The notes under the pieces were generated by a model. The model was not told where the DNA came from, did not search any database, and saw nothing but the letters and a program-made list of their open reading frames with translations. Shown one piece after another: positions 1-7,101 of a stretch of 28,063 nucleotides of DNA. Positions within the stretch are counted from its first letter, which is position 1. Each line of letters opens with the position of its first letter. The DNA lies in assembly GCA_964416175.1 (NCBI GenBank), contig CAYQDF010000036.1, positions 1 to 28,063 on the forward strand. Direction: 5' to 3'. The stretch is from CAYQDF01 sp964416175. GTDB lineage: Bacteria; Chloroflexota; Anaerolineae; Anaerolineales; UBA4823. A program made the translations under genes and the position numbers.

Positions 1-2
1 TG

Positions 3-203
3 AAAACAGCGCACGTGCGGGTCAGGGTCAGCCGTCCGGTTGAGATCGCCAGCCTGCGGCAGGCCGGCTACCAGGTCGCACATCCGGACTGGAGCGCCTT
101 CATGTTGAAGCCCCTCGTTCCCGAGGTGACGGTTGAAGACGCCCGCCGCCTGCTCGGGATCGGCGCGGACCGGTTCTTGATCTCACGGCTGGATACGACT
201 TGA
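3..203 (+). CDS. C-terminal end of an unidentified protein (possibly a GNAT acetyltransferase)
   Basis: The reading frame is open from the left edge and stops with TGA, so only the last 66 residues are visible. They include a stretch reading VRVSRPVEIASLRQAG and a tail ending in RFLISRLDTT. There is no membrane segment or obvious catalytic motif. The tail has the feel of the end of a GNAT-type acetyltransferase, but this rests on weak family memory and not on a diagnostic motif. Codon choice is GC-rich at third positions, as in the core genes of the window, so it is probably a genuine gene. It converges on the pseudogene remains that follow. Confidence 0.45.
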   Translation, partial: KTAHVRVRVSRPVEIASLRQAGYQVAHPDWSAFMLKPLVPEVTVEDARRLLGIGADRFLISRLDTT

Positions 204-216
204 GAGCGATCCGCCC

Positions 217-420
217 TCACCCGGACCGCATCGCTTCGACCAGGATCAGGTGCATGGCATGCGACCAGAGCAAAGGTTTGGCGACCGGCTCCCAGCGGCC
301 CACCCACTCTGCGTAATGCGGCGGCGACAGCAGATGCTCAGAGACCTGCTCGGGCAGGTTGCCGTCCGGATCGGCCTGGGCTTCCACCCAATCCAGGAGA
401 TCGGCCGCACGCCGCGCGAA
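217..420 (-). pseudogene. 3' remnant of a GH15-like (glucoamylase-type) glycosidase
   Basis: Read on the minus strand, a frame different from that of the ROK fragment encodes about 64 residues and then stops with TGA at 219-217. The peptide contains LLDWVEAQADPDGNLPEQ and later KPLLWSHAMHLIL. These strings resemble the last helices of GH15 glucoamylase/glucodextranase-type enzymes, where an LPEQ segment and a PLLWSHAM segment near the C-terminus are typical. No start codon or upstream catalytic domain is present. The fragment is joined directly, out of frame, to the N-terminal part of a ROK regulator at about 411-420. The family name is a judgement from motifs and was not verified by search. 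Confidence 0.5.
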
Positions 421-617
421 TCGCCGATCTCCTTCTCGAAGACCAGGTCATCCTCGATCAGCTCGGCGGCGATCGCGGTGATGGTCGCCGGGCTGAGGCC
501 GGTCCGCCGGGCGAGCTGCGCCCGGGCGATCGGGGCGTGCGCCTTGATCGCATTCAACACCACGAAGCGGTTGATGCTGCGGATCAGGTCGCGGTTGCCG
601 AGGGGGGTAGGCGGCAT
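411..617 (-). pseudogene. 5' fragment of a ROK-family transcriptional repressor (HTH only)
   Basis: From the ATG at 617-615 the minus strand encodes GNRDLIRSINRFVVLNAIK, then RAQLARRTGLSPATITAIAA and ELIEDDLVFEKEIGDSRG. This is the classic N-terminal winged-helix region of ROK regulators, which normally continue for about 300 more residues as a sugar-kinase-like domain. Here ROK similarity ends at about residue 67, where the DNA switches to the tail of a GH15-like gene. The open frame runs on to 246 as arginine-rich nonsense. ROK regulators commonly control glycosidase and sugar-uptake genes, so the two partners may once have been neighbours and been fused by a deletion. Any peptide made would lack the effector-binding domain. 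Confidence 0.75.
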
Positions 618-721
618 AGTTACTTAATTCAGCGATAGGCCCATTCAAGGCACGCACCCGCCGGATCCCGCACCAGGCATGGAACTGCTCCTGTATCATG
701 TGCCAATATGTGGAAACCAAC

Positions 722-1029
722 TCACAGCGGGGTGCCGTTTCCTGCGATCAAGAAGGGACGGCGCACCGAGTTATTATCCCCATCGCCCATGTTGGGGCCG
801 TCCAGACGCTCCTGGCTTACGGTGCCCACGATCGTCAATCCTTCGGAGCCATGCGCGCGGTAAGGCGTTCCATGCTGGTCACAGTAATTCTTAGATTGGG
901 TGCATGCGCTGTAATCCCCATTGATCAGCGCGGCTGGGCCCCCTGGGCGAAGGCGCGAAAGAAGGACAGCGCGGCCAGTCCGGCAGCCAGGAAACCCAGG
1001 CAGACGATCCGCGATCCTCCGCTTTTCAT
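722..1029 (-). pseudogene. Frameshifted small secreted protein
   Basis: From the ATG at 1029-1027 the minus strand encodes a basic start (MKSGGSRIV), a hydrophobic core (CLGFLAAGLAALSFF) and a cleavage-like region (RAFAQGA). This is a convincing signal peptide, but it stops at 927-925. In the neighbouring frame a coding-like stretch continues without a stop to 722, containing NGDYSACTQSKNYCDQHG and ending FLIAGNGTPL. A GGAGAGGGG ribosome-binding site precedes the start by about ten bases. The simplest reading is a secreted protein of about 100 residues broken by one indel near 925-945. Starting at the ATG at 1036-1034 would give the downstream frame but without a signal peptide. I do not recognise the family. 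Confidence 0.4.
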
Positions 1030-1049
1030 TTTCCATTGCCCCTCTCCAC

Positions 1050-1496
1050 TCACGCCCAATCCTCCAATCGAAAATCAGCGGAAAACGGGTTGACGAAGCG
1101 CACGCCTTCCAGCGCCTGGCCGTCGCTGAAATCCTCGCTGAAAACGACCGTCACCTGGTTCAGGCGAGCGGCGGCCCAGATCTGGGCGTCGTAATAGGTC
1201 AGTCCATAGTCGCGGGCGCCGCGGGCGGCCTCCAGGACAATCAACGGGGTCAGGTCAAAGACCGGGTAGGCGCGCAGAAGGTGCTCCACTTGTTGGAGGG
1301 CCTCGACCATGGTGTACAACGGCCAGCGCGAGCGGGTGGTGACGTGCACAAACTCCGCCAGGCATTGGACCGAAAGCCGGCCGAGGCGCGCCGTTTCCAG
1401 ATGTTTCAAAATCCGCAGCGCCTGCTCCTGGCGTGTGATCTCAGCCGGGTCGCTGGCATAAACCAGCACATTGGTATCGATCAAGACCGGAGGCAT
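1050..1496 (-). CDS. PIN-domain toxin (VapC-type ribonuclease)
   Basis: The 148-residue protein has the PIN fold signature. It begins MPPVLIDTNVLVYAS with acidic D7, continues with E48 in CLAEFV and D103 in YYDAQIWAAA, and ends the active site with E121/D122 and D125 in SEDFSDG. These acidic residues would bind the metal ion used to cut RNA. Its ATG lies 3 bp after the stop of the ribbon-helix-helix gene, the usual antitoxin-first order of a type II toxin-antitoxin operon. VapC proteins typically cleave tRNA or rRNA; the target here cannot be read from sequence. All the acidic residues look intact, so the toxin is probably active unless bound by its partner. Confidence 0.88.
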   Translation of the reverse strand: MPPVLIDTNVLVYASDPAEITRQEQALRILKHLETARLGRLSVQCLAEFVHVTTRSRWPLYTMVEALQQVEHLLRAYPVFDLTPLIVLEAARGARDYGLTYYDAQIWAAARLNQVTVVFSEDFSDGQALEGVRFVNPFSADFRLEDWA

Positions 1497-1499
1497 GGT

Positions 1500-1802
1500 T
1501 TACTCTTCATCTTGTTCGCGCGGCCAGCGACTCTCGCGCTCGGCATAGATGTCTTCCCGATTCCAACGGTAGGGCTCAGCCTTGATCCCCTCCCCCCGTT
1601 TTGACAGCGCCAGGCGGGCAAAATCATCCATCGCGGTCAGGTCAATGGGAGCAGGCTGTGCAGGCACTCCGGCCACCTCGCGCTCGATGGCCCGACGGAT
1701 GATCTCCGCCTCGCTCAGCCCGCGCGCCTGAGAAAGACGCTTGAGCAGAACGTCCTGGCGCTTTTGGATGTAGATCTGCTTGCGAACCATCTGAGTGGGC
1801 AT
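1500..1802 (-). CDS. Ribbon-helix-helix (CopG/Arc-type) antitoxin
   Basis: The 100-residue protein starts with a short beta strand and two helices, read as VRKQIYIQKRQDVLLKRL and GLSEAEIIRRAIERE, the pattern of ribbon-helix-helix DNA-binding antitoxins (about residues 6-42). The rest is charged and probably wraps around the PIN toxin encoded 3 bp downstream. A GGAGGT ribosome-binding site sits five bases before the ATG at 1802-1800. Upstream is a clear promoter with a repeated TTATACAT motif between the -35 and -10 boxes, a good place for autorepression by the antitoxin or toxin-antitoxin complex. Partner and autoregulation are inferred from family behaviour and layout. Confidence 0.85.
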   Translation of the reverse strand: MPTQMVRKQIYIQKRQDVLLKRLSQARGLSEAEIIRRAIEREVAGVPAQPAPIDLTAMDDFARLALSKRGEGIKAEPYRWNREDIYAERESRWPREQDEE

Positions 1803-1819
1803 CGCGCACCTCCATCGAT

Positions 1820-1847
1820 ATTATACATTACCTTATACATATATCAA
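1820..1847 (-). promoter_or_regulatory. Promoter and operator of the RHH-PIN operon
   Basis: On the minus strand TTGATA (1847-1842) and TATAAT (1825-1820) are separated by 16 bp. Two direct copies of the octamer that reads TTATACAT on the plus strand (1821-1828 and 1833-1840) lie between and across these boxes, 12 bp apart. Transcription would begin around 1813, about ten bases before the antitoxin ATG. Repeated short operators of this kind are typical ribbon-helix-helix targets. Confidence 0.7.
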
Positions 1848-1975
1848 TGCCTGCCGCTTGCCTTTTGCAGCACAGCCGCCGCAGTCTCCACAATAGCCGT
1901 AGCCAGCCCGACGGAGGCGAATCCCTGGGTGGCCTCATAGGCAACAATTGCCGGGTGACCCCTTCCGCTCCCCAT
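1844..1975 (-). other. Possible 43-residue small ORF behind the recombinase
   Basis: A minus-strand frame from the ATG at 1975-1973 begins 8 bases after the recombinase stop and ends at 1844. It includes a hydrophobic, helix-like stretch GFASVGLATAIVETAAAVLQ. There is no ribosome-binding site, and third-position GC is only about 64 percent, lower than in trusted genes of the window. Its end overlaps the promoter of the PIN operon. It may be a decayed gene end or chance. Confidence 0.2.
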
Positions 1976-1983
1976 CGGCAGGT

Positions 1984-3021
1984 TTATTTGCCTTCGAACG
2001 TCTCCCAGTAGACCTTGTCCAGCTCCTCGTCCGCCAGGTGGGCGTAGAGGCTGGTGGTGCTGATGCTGCTGTGGCGGGCCAGCCCCTGGGCCACCTTGAG
2101 GTTGCCGGAGGCGCGCAGCACGATGGTGACGAAGTAGTGGCGGAACGAGTGGGGGGTGATGGTGCCGGCTGCGGAAGAGCCCAAAGCTTCCCTCACCCGT
2201 CCCTCGACGATGTTCCGCCCGGTCTCTGTGGTCATTGGCTTGAACTGGTTCTCCCCATGCCGGGCTCCCGGATCGTGGCGCAGGAAGAGGGGCAGGGACC
2301 CCAGGGGCTTGCGCGAGGTGCCATCCAGGACGGCCCGCGCCGAGAGATAATCCCGCAGGGCGTTCAGACTGCGCGTCGAGAAGCGGATCACCGCCTGCTT
2401 GTCGCCCTTGCCGATCAGGACCGCCTTGCCCTCGTTCCAATCCAGGTCGCCGCGCCGCATCCGGCAGGCCTCGTGCACCCGCAGCCCGGTATCGGCCAGG
2501 GTGAGCAGGAAGGCCCGGTCGCGCAGGTTACGTAGCCGTTCAACATCGCTTTCGACCGGCGCACTGGAGAGCCTCTCAGCGTTGTCCAGCACTCTTTCGA
2601 TGGCGTCCCTGGGGAACTGGGGCAAGCGCTGCCCAGGCCTCCGAGAGCGCCTTTTGAGGATCTGCCTTAGACGGGGCAGATTTGGGTCCCCTAGACCCTC
2701 CCCAGACAGGAACTCGTAGAAGCCGATCACGGCCGAGAGATAAAGCCGCTCGGTGGCCGGGGAATAGGCTTTGAGCGCCTCGGCGAACCAGGCGATGGCG
2801 TCTTCAGGGAGGGTGCTGGGTGCGCTGTTCAAGTCCAGCTCATGCGCTCGCAGCACCAGGACGAACGCTTGCAGGGCCTGGCCGTAGGCTTTGGCCGTGT
2901 TCGAACTACGGGAATCTTGTACAGTGGCCAGGAAAACGTCCATTGCTTCCGTGATTGTTTTTGTAGGGTGGGAGGAGGATATGGTTTGTGGATTCACGTG
3001 CATTGAACGTCGGCCTACCAT
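1984..3021 (-). CDS. Tyrosine recombinase / phage-type integrase (XerC/D-like)
   Basis: The 345-residue protein has the two-domain layout of tyrosine recombinases. The N-terminal core-binding region is at about residues 20-105. The catalytic domain is at about 140-340 with R181 in DTGLRVHEAC, a lysine near K205 in IGKGDKQA, H291 and R294 in TPHSFRHYF, H317 in LARHSSISTT and the nucleophile Y326 in TSLYAHL. All catalytic residues are present. The GTSRKPLGSLPLFLRHD hairpin is typical of Xer-like and integron-like members. Its ATG at 3021-3019 overlaps the end of the upstream VapC gene by 7 bp and no separate promoter is visible, so it is probably expressed with the toxin-antitoxin pair. A later ATG at 3003 is possible. 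Its DNA target is unknown. Confidence 0.92.
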   Translation of the reverse strand: MVGRRSMHVNPQTISSSHPTKTITEAMDVFLATVQDSRSSNTAKAYGQALQAFVLVLRAHELDLNSAPSTLPEDAIAWFAEALKAYSPATERLYLSAVIGFYEFLSGEGLGDPNLPRLRQILKRRSRRPGQRLPQFPRDAIERVLDNAERLSSAPVESDVERLRNLRDRAFLLTLADTGLRVHEACRMRRGDLDWNEGKAVLIGKGDKQAVIRFSTRSLNALRDYLSARAVLDGTSRKPLGSLPLFLRHDPGARHGENQFKPMTTETGRNIVEGRVREALGSSAAGTITPHSFRHYFVTIVLRASGNLKVAQGLARHSSISTTSLYAHLADEELDKVYWETFEGK

Positions 3022-3389
3022 TTGGCGAAAGGATAGTGGCCTAGAATGTTTTGATCTTTGGAGACCAGAATGCTGTTGTCCAGGCTGGCATTCGCCACAA
3101 TGATGCGGTCGAAAGGGTCCCGCGTCCAGGAGATTTCCAGGGCCCGGCTGATGGTAGTATAAAAATCCAGATTGCCTATCGTAAGCCCGATGCGGTTTGC
3201 CAGATCGGCGACGATCGTGTCCGCCTCCTCTGTGACCCGATGGATTTCGTGGAGAAACTGCAGCTCCAGTCGAACGATGGGTGAAATCGCGAGATCCTGT
3301 TCGTTCATCAGGACCCTGACAGGAGCGTTAAATTTATCTGCCAGTCCCGCGTACAACCAGACAACCGCGTGTGTATCAAGGTAAATCAA
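3015..3389 (-). CDS. VapC-type PIN toxin
   Basis: With a TTG start at 3389-3387 the protein has 124 residues. It begins MIYLDTHAVVWLYAG with D5, then E42 in VRLELQFLHE, D91 and D94 in TRDPFDRIIVANA and D112 in SKDQNIL, a full PIN active site. The pattern matches the short VapC proteins usually paired with Phd/YefM antitoxins. A GAGGTGG ribosome-binding site lies inside the end of the antitoxin gene, and the reading frames overlap, so translation is coupled. The frame is open further upstream (to 3449), but that extension runs through the antitoxin gene and lacks PIN similarity. The TTG start is therefore preferred, though the short spacing leaves some doubt. Confidence 0.88.
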   Translation of the reverse strand: MIYLDTHAVVWLYAGLADKFNAPVRVLMNEQDLAISPIVRLELQFLHEIHRVTEEADTIVADLANRIGLTIGNLDFYTTISRALEISWTRDPFDRIIVANASLDNSILVSKDQNILGHYPFAKW

Positions 3390-3612
3390 GATCCACCTCG
3401 TTTTCCCAGCTGATCTCGACGAGCTCTTCTGGATCGCCCGCGATCGCATCGGGTCTGGCGATTAAGTTTTGGAATTTGTCCCCCTTTTCCACCGGCACGA
3501 TTCTCAGTTTCTTGTCGCCCTTCTTTATTTCCAGCGGCACACCTGTGTTCAAAACTTCGTTGAGGAGCTGATAGATATTGGCTCTGAGCTCGGTCGGAGT
3601 GACAGTTTTCAT
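3376..3612 (-). CDS. Phd/YefM-family antitoxin
   Basis: The 78-residue protein starts MKTVTPTELRANIYQLLNEV and continues GVPLEIKKGDKKLRIVPVE, the standard N-terminal DNA-binding fold of Phd/YefM antitoxins. The C-terminal, acidic half (DPEELVEISWENEVDLDLP) would bind and block the VapC toxin encoded in an overlapping frame just downstream. The ATG at 3612-3610 follows a GGAG-containing stretch. Upstream lies a strong promoter with ACGTACG palindromic half-sites, expected for autorepression. The recombinase follows the toxin, so this antitoxin may also set recombinase levels. Confidence 0.9.
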   Translation of the reverse strand: MKTVTPTELRANIYQLLNEVLNTGVPLEIKKGDKKLRIVPVEKGDKFQNLIARPDAIAGDPEELVEISWENEVDLDLP

Positions 3613-3623
3613 GGCGCCTCCAT

Positions 3624-3680
3624 ACGTACGGTAATGATAACACGTACGTACATAATAACCGGTGACTTCATTTCTGTCAA
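3624..3680 (-). promoter_or_regulatory. Promoter and ACGTACG operator of the Phd-VapC-recombinase operon
   Basis: On the minus strand a perfect TTGACA (3680-3675) is followed after 17 bp by TATTAT (3657-3652). Palindromic ACGTAC motifs follow the -10 box: ACGTACGTA at 3642-3650 over the expected start point and ACGTACG at 3624-3630 further down, 18 bp apart. This is the usual location and form of a toxin-antitoxin autorepression operator. Confidence 0.75.
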
Positions 3681-4012
3681 GAGAAGATTAATCGCGCGGG
3701 TTGCCTTTCGCAAGGGTAGGGGCCAAATTGCCTCTTAATGCACACTGCGCGCCTTTGGGTTGTACGCTGGCAAAATAGGATCGAGCCGATCGCGCGCCCA
3801 AAAGAACCGCACATGGGTTTTCTATCATCGATTGACCCCAAAACCGACAAATGGCGTAGCCAGCTCGCTATCACGATCCTATAGAGTAGGATACGGTAGC
3901 AGATCTAGATTCTTTAGCTTTGGATAATATAAATTATCCAAAGCTAAACCAGGAAGGCAATTCGGCGGCGGCCAGGGCGCCAGGTCCCCTTCTTCAGCGC
4001 CGCAAGTGCCGG
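3681..4012. other. Non-coding stretch between the recombinase island and the TPR gene
   Basis: No credible gene was found in these 330 bases; the open frames are short and lack motifs. The base composition is much less GC-rich than the flanking genes to the right. It contains a small hairpin ATCCTA/TAGGAT at 3876-3892 and the perfect 16-bp inverted repeat described separately. It may hold the edge or attachment site of the recombinase island, but no repeated core sequence was recognised. Confidence 0.5.
3913..3948. repeat. Perfect 16-bp inverted repeat with 4-nt loop
   Basis: TTTAGCTTTGGATAAT at 3913-3928 is followed by the loop ATAA and its exact complement at 3933-3948. It is AT-rich in a GC-rich genome and has no T-run directly after it. 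It sits between a minus-strand mobile operon and a plus-strand gene 180 bp away. It could be an operator, a recombination site or a remnant of an element terminus. Confidence 0.85.
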
Positions 4013-4041
4013 TTGCAATCGCCCGGGACATTGGCTATACT
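4013..4041 (+). promoter_or_regulatory. Sigma-70-type promoter of the TPR gene
   Basis: TTGCAA (4013-4018) and TATACT (4036-4041) are spaced by 17 bp. The predicted start near 4048 leaves a leader of about 78 bases, and AGGAGG at 4112-4117 sits eight bases before the ATG at 4126. Confidence 0.6.
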
Positions 4042-4125
4042 TAGATAATCCACACCGACACCCCCATTCCGCGAGACTAACCCCCCCTCAACCTCCCCGC
4101 CGGGAGAAGAGAGGAGGACCCGGTC

Positions 4126-6036
4126 ATGCCAAGAGCAGCCAAGAAATCTCCGCTTGAATTTCCCCAATCCGCGGATACCTGGTATTTTGCCAGCCGCAGG
4201 CTCCGCGCCTGGATCGTCGCGGAGGACGATGAACCGGTGCGCCCTTACCTGCTGATCGTGGTCAATCTCGGCCCGGGAACCATCCAATATTTGACCGTCG
4301 GGAGTAAACCAGCTTCAAAAGAGGTCCAAAAAGCCCTGTTCACTGCGATGTCTCGTCCCCCGCGAGAGCTGAAAACCGAGCCCCAGCGCCCGGCCCGCAT
4401 CTTCTTCGAGGACCGCCAGCTCCAGCAGTCCCTGGCGCCTGCCCTCCAGGAGATCGGCGTTCAGGCCATGTACCGGCCGCGGCTCGAAGAGCTGGACGAG
4501 CTGGTCGAGGAGTTGGAGGCCCGGTTGAGCGGTGACCATCCGGAGATCCCCGGCCTGCTCTCTGGGGCAAAGGTCACCGCGAAGCTGGTAGGCGCGCTGT
4601 TCGCCACGGCCGCGGACTTCTACCGGGCAGCGCCGTGGGTGCAGCTGGCGAACGAGGACGTATTGGCCATTCGCGTTCCGCCCCAAAAGGAACCCTACTT
4701 CGTGTCCGTCATGGGACAGGGCGGCGTCGAGTACGGGCTGGCTCTGTACAAGAACTGGGAGGACGTCCAGCGGATGTACCTCCCCCACGACGATCCCCTC
4801 GAGGTGATACCCCCCGGCGGGTCTCACTCGCTGCTGTTCAGTGAAATCACCGATGTCCCCTTCGACGACCTGGACGCCATTGAGAAATACGGCTGGGCCG
4901 TGGCTGACCCAGGCGCTTACCCTGTCCCCTCCGTCTTTCTCCCTCCCGATCAGGTCAGGCGACCGGACCGGGATGAGATCGTCTGGTACGAGGCGGCGCT
5001 GCGGACCATCCCGGAGTTTGTCCGCCAGCACTGGTCAGTGAGTCCCCAGGGAGAAGCGCAGCCGGCCGAAGCCAGGATACCGGTGGCCACGGCGGCCGGC
5101 GAGGTGACGGTGGAGGTCAAATATCCCGCCGGAGAGCTGCCGCTGGCTCACCGGGCAGCCGTGGACTTCGAGGCTCTGGAAGAAGAAGGTCCCCCGGGAC
5201 CTCCCTTCGACCGCCGGGCAATGGAAGGCGACATGGCCCGTATGTTTGGCCGGTTCGCCGATCAGGAAGCCGACCCTGAACTGGAAAAGGCGCAGGAGCT
5301 GATGTACCAGGCCTGGGGGGAACGCAACCCGGCCAGGCGCATCGCCCTGGCGCGCCGGGCGCTGCGGACGTCGCCAGACTGCGCCGACGCCTATGTGCTG
5401 CTCGCCGAGGAGGAGGCCGGCACGGTCCAGCAGGCCCTGGCGTATTACCGGGAGGGCGTCGCGGCCGGCGAACGCGCCCTGGGCCAGGATTATTTCAAAG
5501 AGAACGCCGGCCACTTTTGGGGGCTATTGAAAACGCGGCCTTACATGCGTGCCCTGGAAGGAGTCGCCAGCTGCCTCTGGCAGCTGGGGCGCAAAGAGGA
5601 AGCCCTGAACCACTATAATCAGCTGCTCCACCTCAACCCGAACGACAACCAGGGGATCCGGTATGTCCTGGCGGACCTGCTCCTGAGTCTGAACCGGGAT
5701 GCAGAGCTGGCGAAGCTCCTCCGGCAGTACAGAGAGGAATGGTCCGCGGTGTGGTTGTACACCCAGGCCCTGCTCGCTTTCCGCAAGAGCGGCTCCTCCC
5801 CAAAGGCAGACCGCACCCTGCAGACGGCCCTGGAGGAAAACCGGCATGTGCCCGCTTACCTGACAGGCAAGAAGCGCATCCCGAACCGCCTGCCCGACTA
5901 CGTCGGTATCGGGGATGATGCGGAAGCGGTGGTGTACGCCGCGCACCACCTGAACTACTGGCGCCGCACGCCGGGGGCCATCCAGTGGCTCAAGCGCCAC
6001 ACGCCGCCGACTCCCCCACCGAAAGCACGCCGCTAG
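4126..6036 (+). CDS. TPR protein with DUF6930/DUF7309-like N-terminal regions
   Basis: The 636-residue cytoplasmic protein has no signal peptide or membrane segment. Residues 1-130 form a globular region (PYLLIVVNLGPGTIQYLTV) followed by a charged helix rich in Leu and Glu. Residues 140-345 contain FYRAAPWVQLANEDVLAIRV and EYGLALYKNWEDVQRMY, which I associate with poorly known DUF6930/DUF7309-type regions. Residues 390-590 are tetratricopeptide-like helices, for instance PDCADAYVLLAEEEAG and EEALNHYNQLLHLNPNDNQG; the latter resembles the ST7-like TPR group. The tail is proline- and lysine-rich. Such proteins are probably scaffolds, with no known enzymatic activity. Its ATG follows AGGAGG. It lies just upstream of the WYL/HerA/nuclease genes on the same strand, but the regulator has its own promoter, so membership in that system is uncertain. 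Confidence 0.75.
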   Translation: MPRAAKKSPLEFPQSADTWYFASRRLRAWIVAEDDEPVRPYLLIVVNLGPGTIQYLTVGSKPASKEVQKALFTAMSRPPRELKTEPQRPARIFFEDRQLQQSLAPALQEIGVQAMYRPRLEELDELVEELEARLSGDHPEIPGLLSGAKVTAKLVGALFATAADFYRAAPWVQLANEDVLAIRVPPQKEPYFVSVMGQGGVEYGLALYKNWEDVQRMYLPHDDPLEVIPPGGSHSLLFSEITDVPFDDLDAIEKYGWAVADPGAYPVPSVFLPPDQVRRPDRDEIVWYEAALRTIPEFVRQHWSVSPQGEAQPAEARIPVATAAGEVTVEVKYPAGELPLAHRAAVDFEALEEEGPPGPPFDRRAMEGDMARMFGRFADQEADPELEKAQELMYQAWGERNPARRIALARRALRTSPDCADAYVLLAEEEAGTVQQALAYYREGVAAGERALGQDYFKENAGHFWGLLKTRPYMRALEGVASCLWQLGRKEEALNHYNQLLHLNPNDNQGIRYVLADLLLSLNRDAELAKLLRQYREEWSAVWLYTQALLAFRKSGSSPKADRTLQTALEENRHVPAYLTGKKRIPNRLPDYVGIGDDAEAVVYAAHHLNYWRRTPGAIQWLKRHTPPTPPPKARR

Positions 6037-6065
6037 GACCCCGCGAATAAACCCCGGCCAGTCTT

Positions 6066-6099
6066 TGTGACCTTACCTGTCACACCACTATGGTAAAAT
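6066..6099 (+). promoter_or_regulatory. Promoter/operator of the WYL-HerA-nuclease operon
   Basis: A perfect 6-bp inverted repeat TGTGAC (6066-6071) and GTCACA (6079-6084) with a 7-nt spacer lies over the expected -35 region of a -10-like TAAAAT at 6094-6099. The inverted repeat is well placed for control by the WYL regulator encoded immediately downstream. The -35 box itself is weak, which suits a regulated promoter. Confidence 0.5.
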
Positions 6100-6135
6100 G
6101 TTTTATGGAACGTGTGTTCTACCATGGTGGTGTCT

Positions 6136-7101
6136 ATGTCCCGCTTAGCTAACCGCACGGCTCGCCTGCGCCAGCTGGAAGGACTGCTCCTGCTCGCCCC
6201 CCGCGGCCTCAGCGCAGCCGAACTGGCCCTCCGCCTGCAGGTGCACCGCCGCACGATCTACCGGGACCTCGACTTTCTCTCTGCCGAGGGCGTGCCCCTG
6301 TGGCAAGAAGAAGGCCGCTACGGCCTCAACCGCGCCCGCTACCTGGCGACCGTGCGCCTCACCTACCAGGAAGCCATGGCGCTCGTCCTGGCCGGGCTGC
6401 TGCTGGCCCGCACCCTGGATGAGCGCAACCCCCACGTCATCGCCGCCCTGCGCTGCCTGGCGGCGGCCCTGCCGGAGTTCCCCGGCGCTCATCTCCTGCG
6501 AGCCGCCGCGCGGGTGGAGGCCTGCCCCCCGGACCCTGCCCAGGTGGCCGTCCTGGAGGCCCTCTTCGCCGGCTGGGGAAGCGGACGCAAGGTGCAGATC
6601 GCCTACCGCTCGCCCAACAGCGGCGCCCGGCGCGAGCGGGTGATCGCTCCCTACGCCCTGGAACCGACCGCGGCCGGCCTGTACGTCATCGGCCACGACG
6701 ATTGGGCGGACGACATCCGCACCTTCAAACTCGAGCGCCTGGAAAGCGCCCGGCTGCTCGCCGAGGCCTACACCATCCCGGAGGATTTCGACCCGGAGGC
6801 CTACCTGGCGACTGGCTGGGGGATCATGGCCGGACAGGAAATCAGCGAAGTGGTCCTGCATTTCACCCCGGCGGCCAGGCCGATCGTCCTGGAGCGGCAG
6901 TGGCATCCCACGCAGCGGGTGGAACCCACGCCGGAGGGCGGCTGCCTCCTGCGGGTGCAGGTCAGCGAACCGGCGGAAATGCAGCCCTGGATCCGCAGCT
7001 GGGGGGCGCAGGTGGAAGTGCTGGCCCCAGAGTGGCTCCGGGAGCGGATCGCCGCCGAGCTGCGCCTGGCCGCAGAACAATATTCCAGGGATGCAAGATG
7101 A
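6136..7101 (+). CDS. WYL-domain transcriptional regulator (HTH_11-WYL-WCX)
   Basis: The 321-residue protein opens with a DeoR-type winged helix (RLRQLEGLLLLAPRGLSAAE, then LQVHRRTIYRDLDFLSAEG, about residues 8-65). The WYL core follows at about 140-215 (VQIAYRSPNSGARRERVI, then LEPTAAGLYVIGHDDW and IRTFKLERLESARLL), and a C-terminal WCX extension at about 230-310. WYL domains are thought to sense nucleic acids or nucleotides, and such regulators often control phage-defence and DNA-repair loci. I chose the ATG at 6136 because the HTH begins right after it; starts at 6112 (GTG) or 6124 would add only an unusual short extension. Its stop overlaps the HerA gene start by 4 bp (ATGA), so the two are translationally coupled. 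Confidence 0.9.
   Translation: MSRLANRTARLRQLEGLLLLAPRGLSAAELALRLQVHRRTIYRDLDFLSAEGVPLWQEEGRYGLNRARYLATVRLTYQEAMALVLAGLLLARTLDERNPHVIAALRCLAAALPEFPGAHLLRAAARVEACPPDPAQVAVLEALFAGWGSGRKVQIAYRSPNSGARRERVIAPYALEPTAAGLYVIGHDDWADDIRTFKLERLESARLLAEAYTIPEDFDPEAYLATGWGIMAGQEISEVVLHFTPAARPIVLERQWHPTQRVEPTPEGGCLLRVQVSEPAEMQPWIRSWGAQVEVLAPEWLRERIAAELRLAAEQYSRDAR

Noticed and set aside
6702..7097. N-terminal extension of the HerA-like ATPase
   Set aside because: This part is the WYL gene read in another frame; the coupled ATG at 7098 and the HAS-barrel beginning mark the true start.
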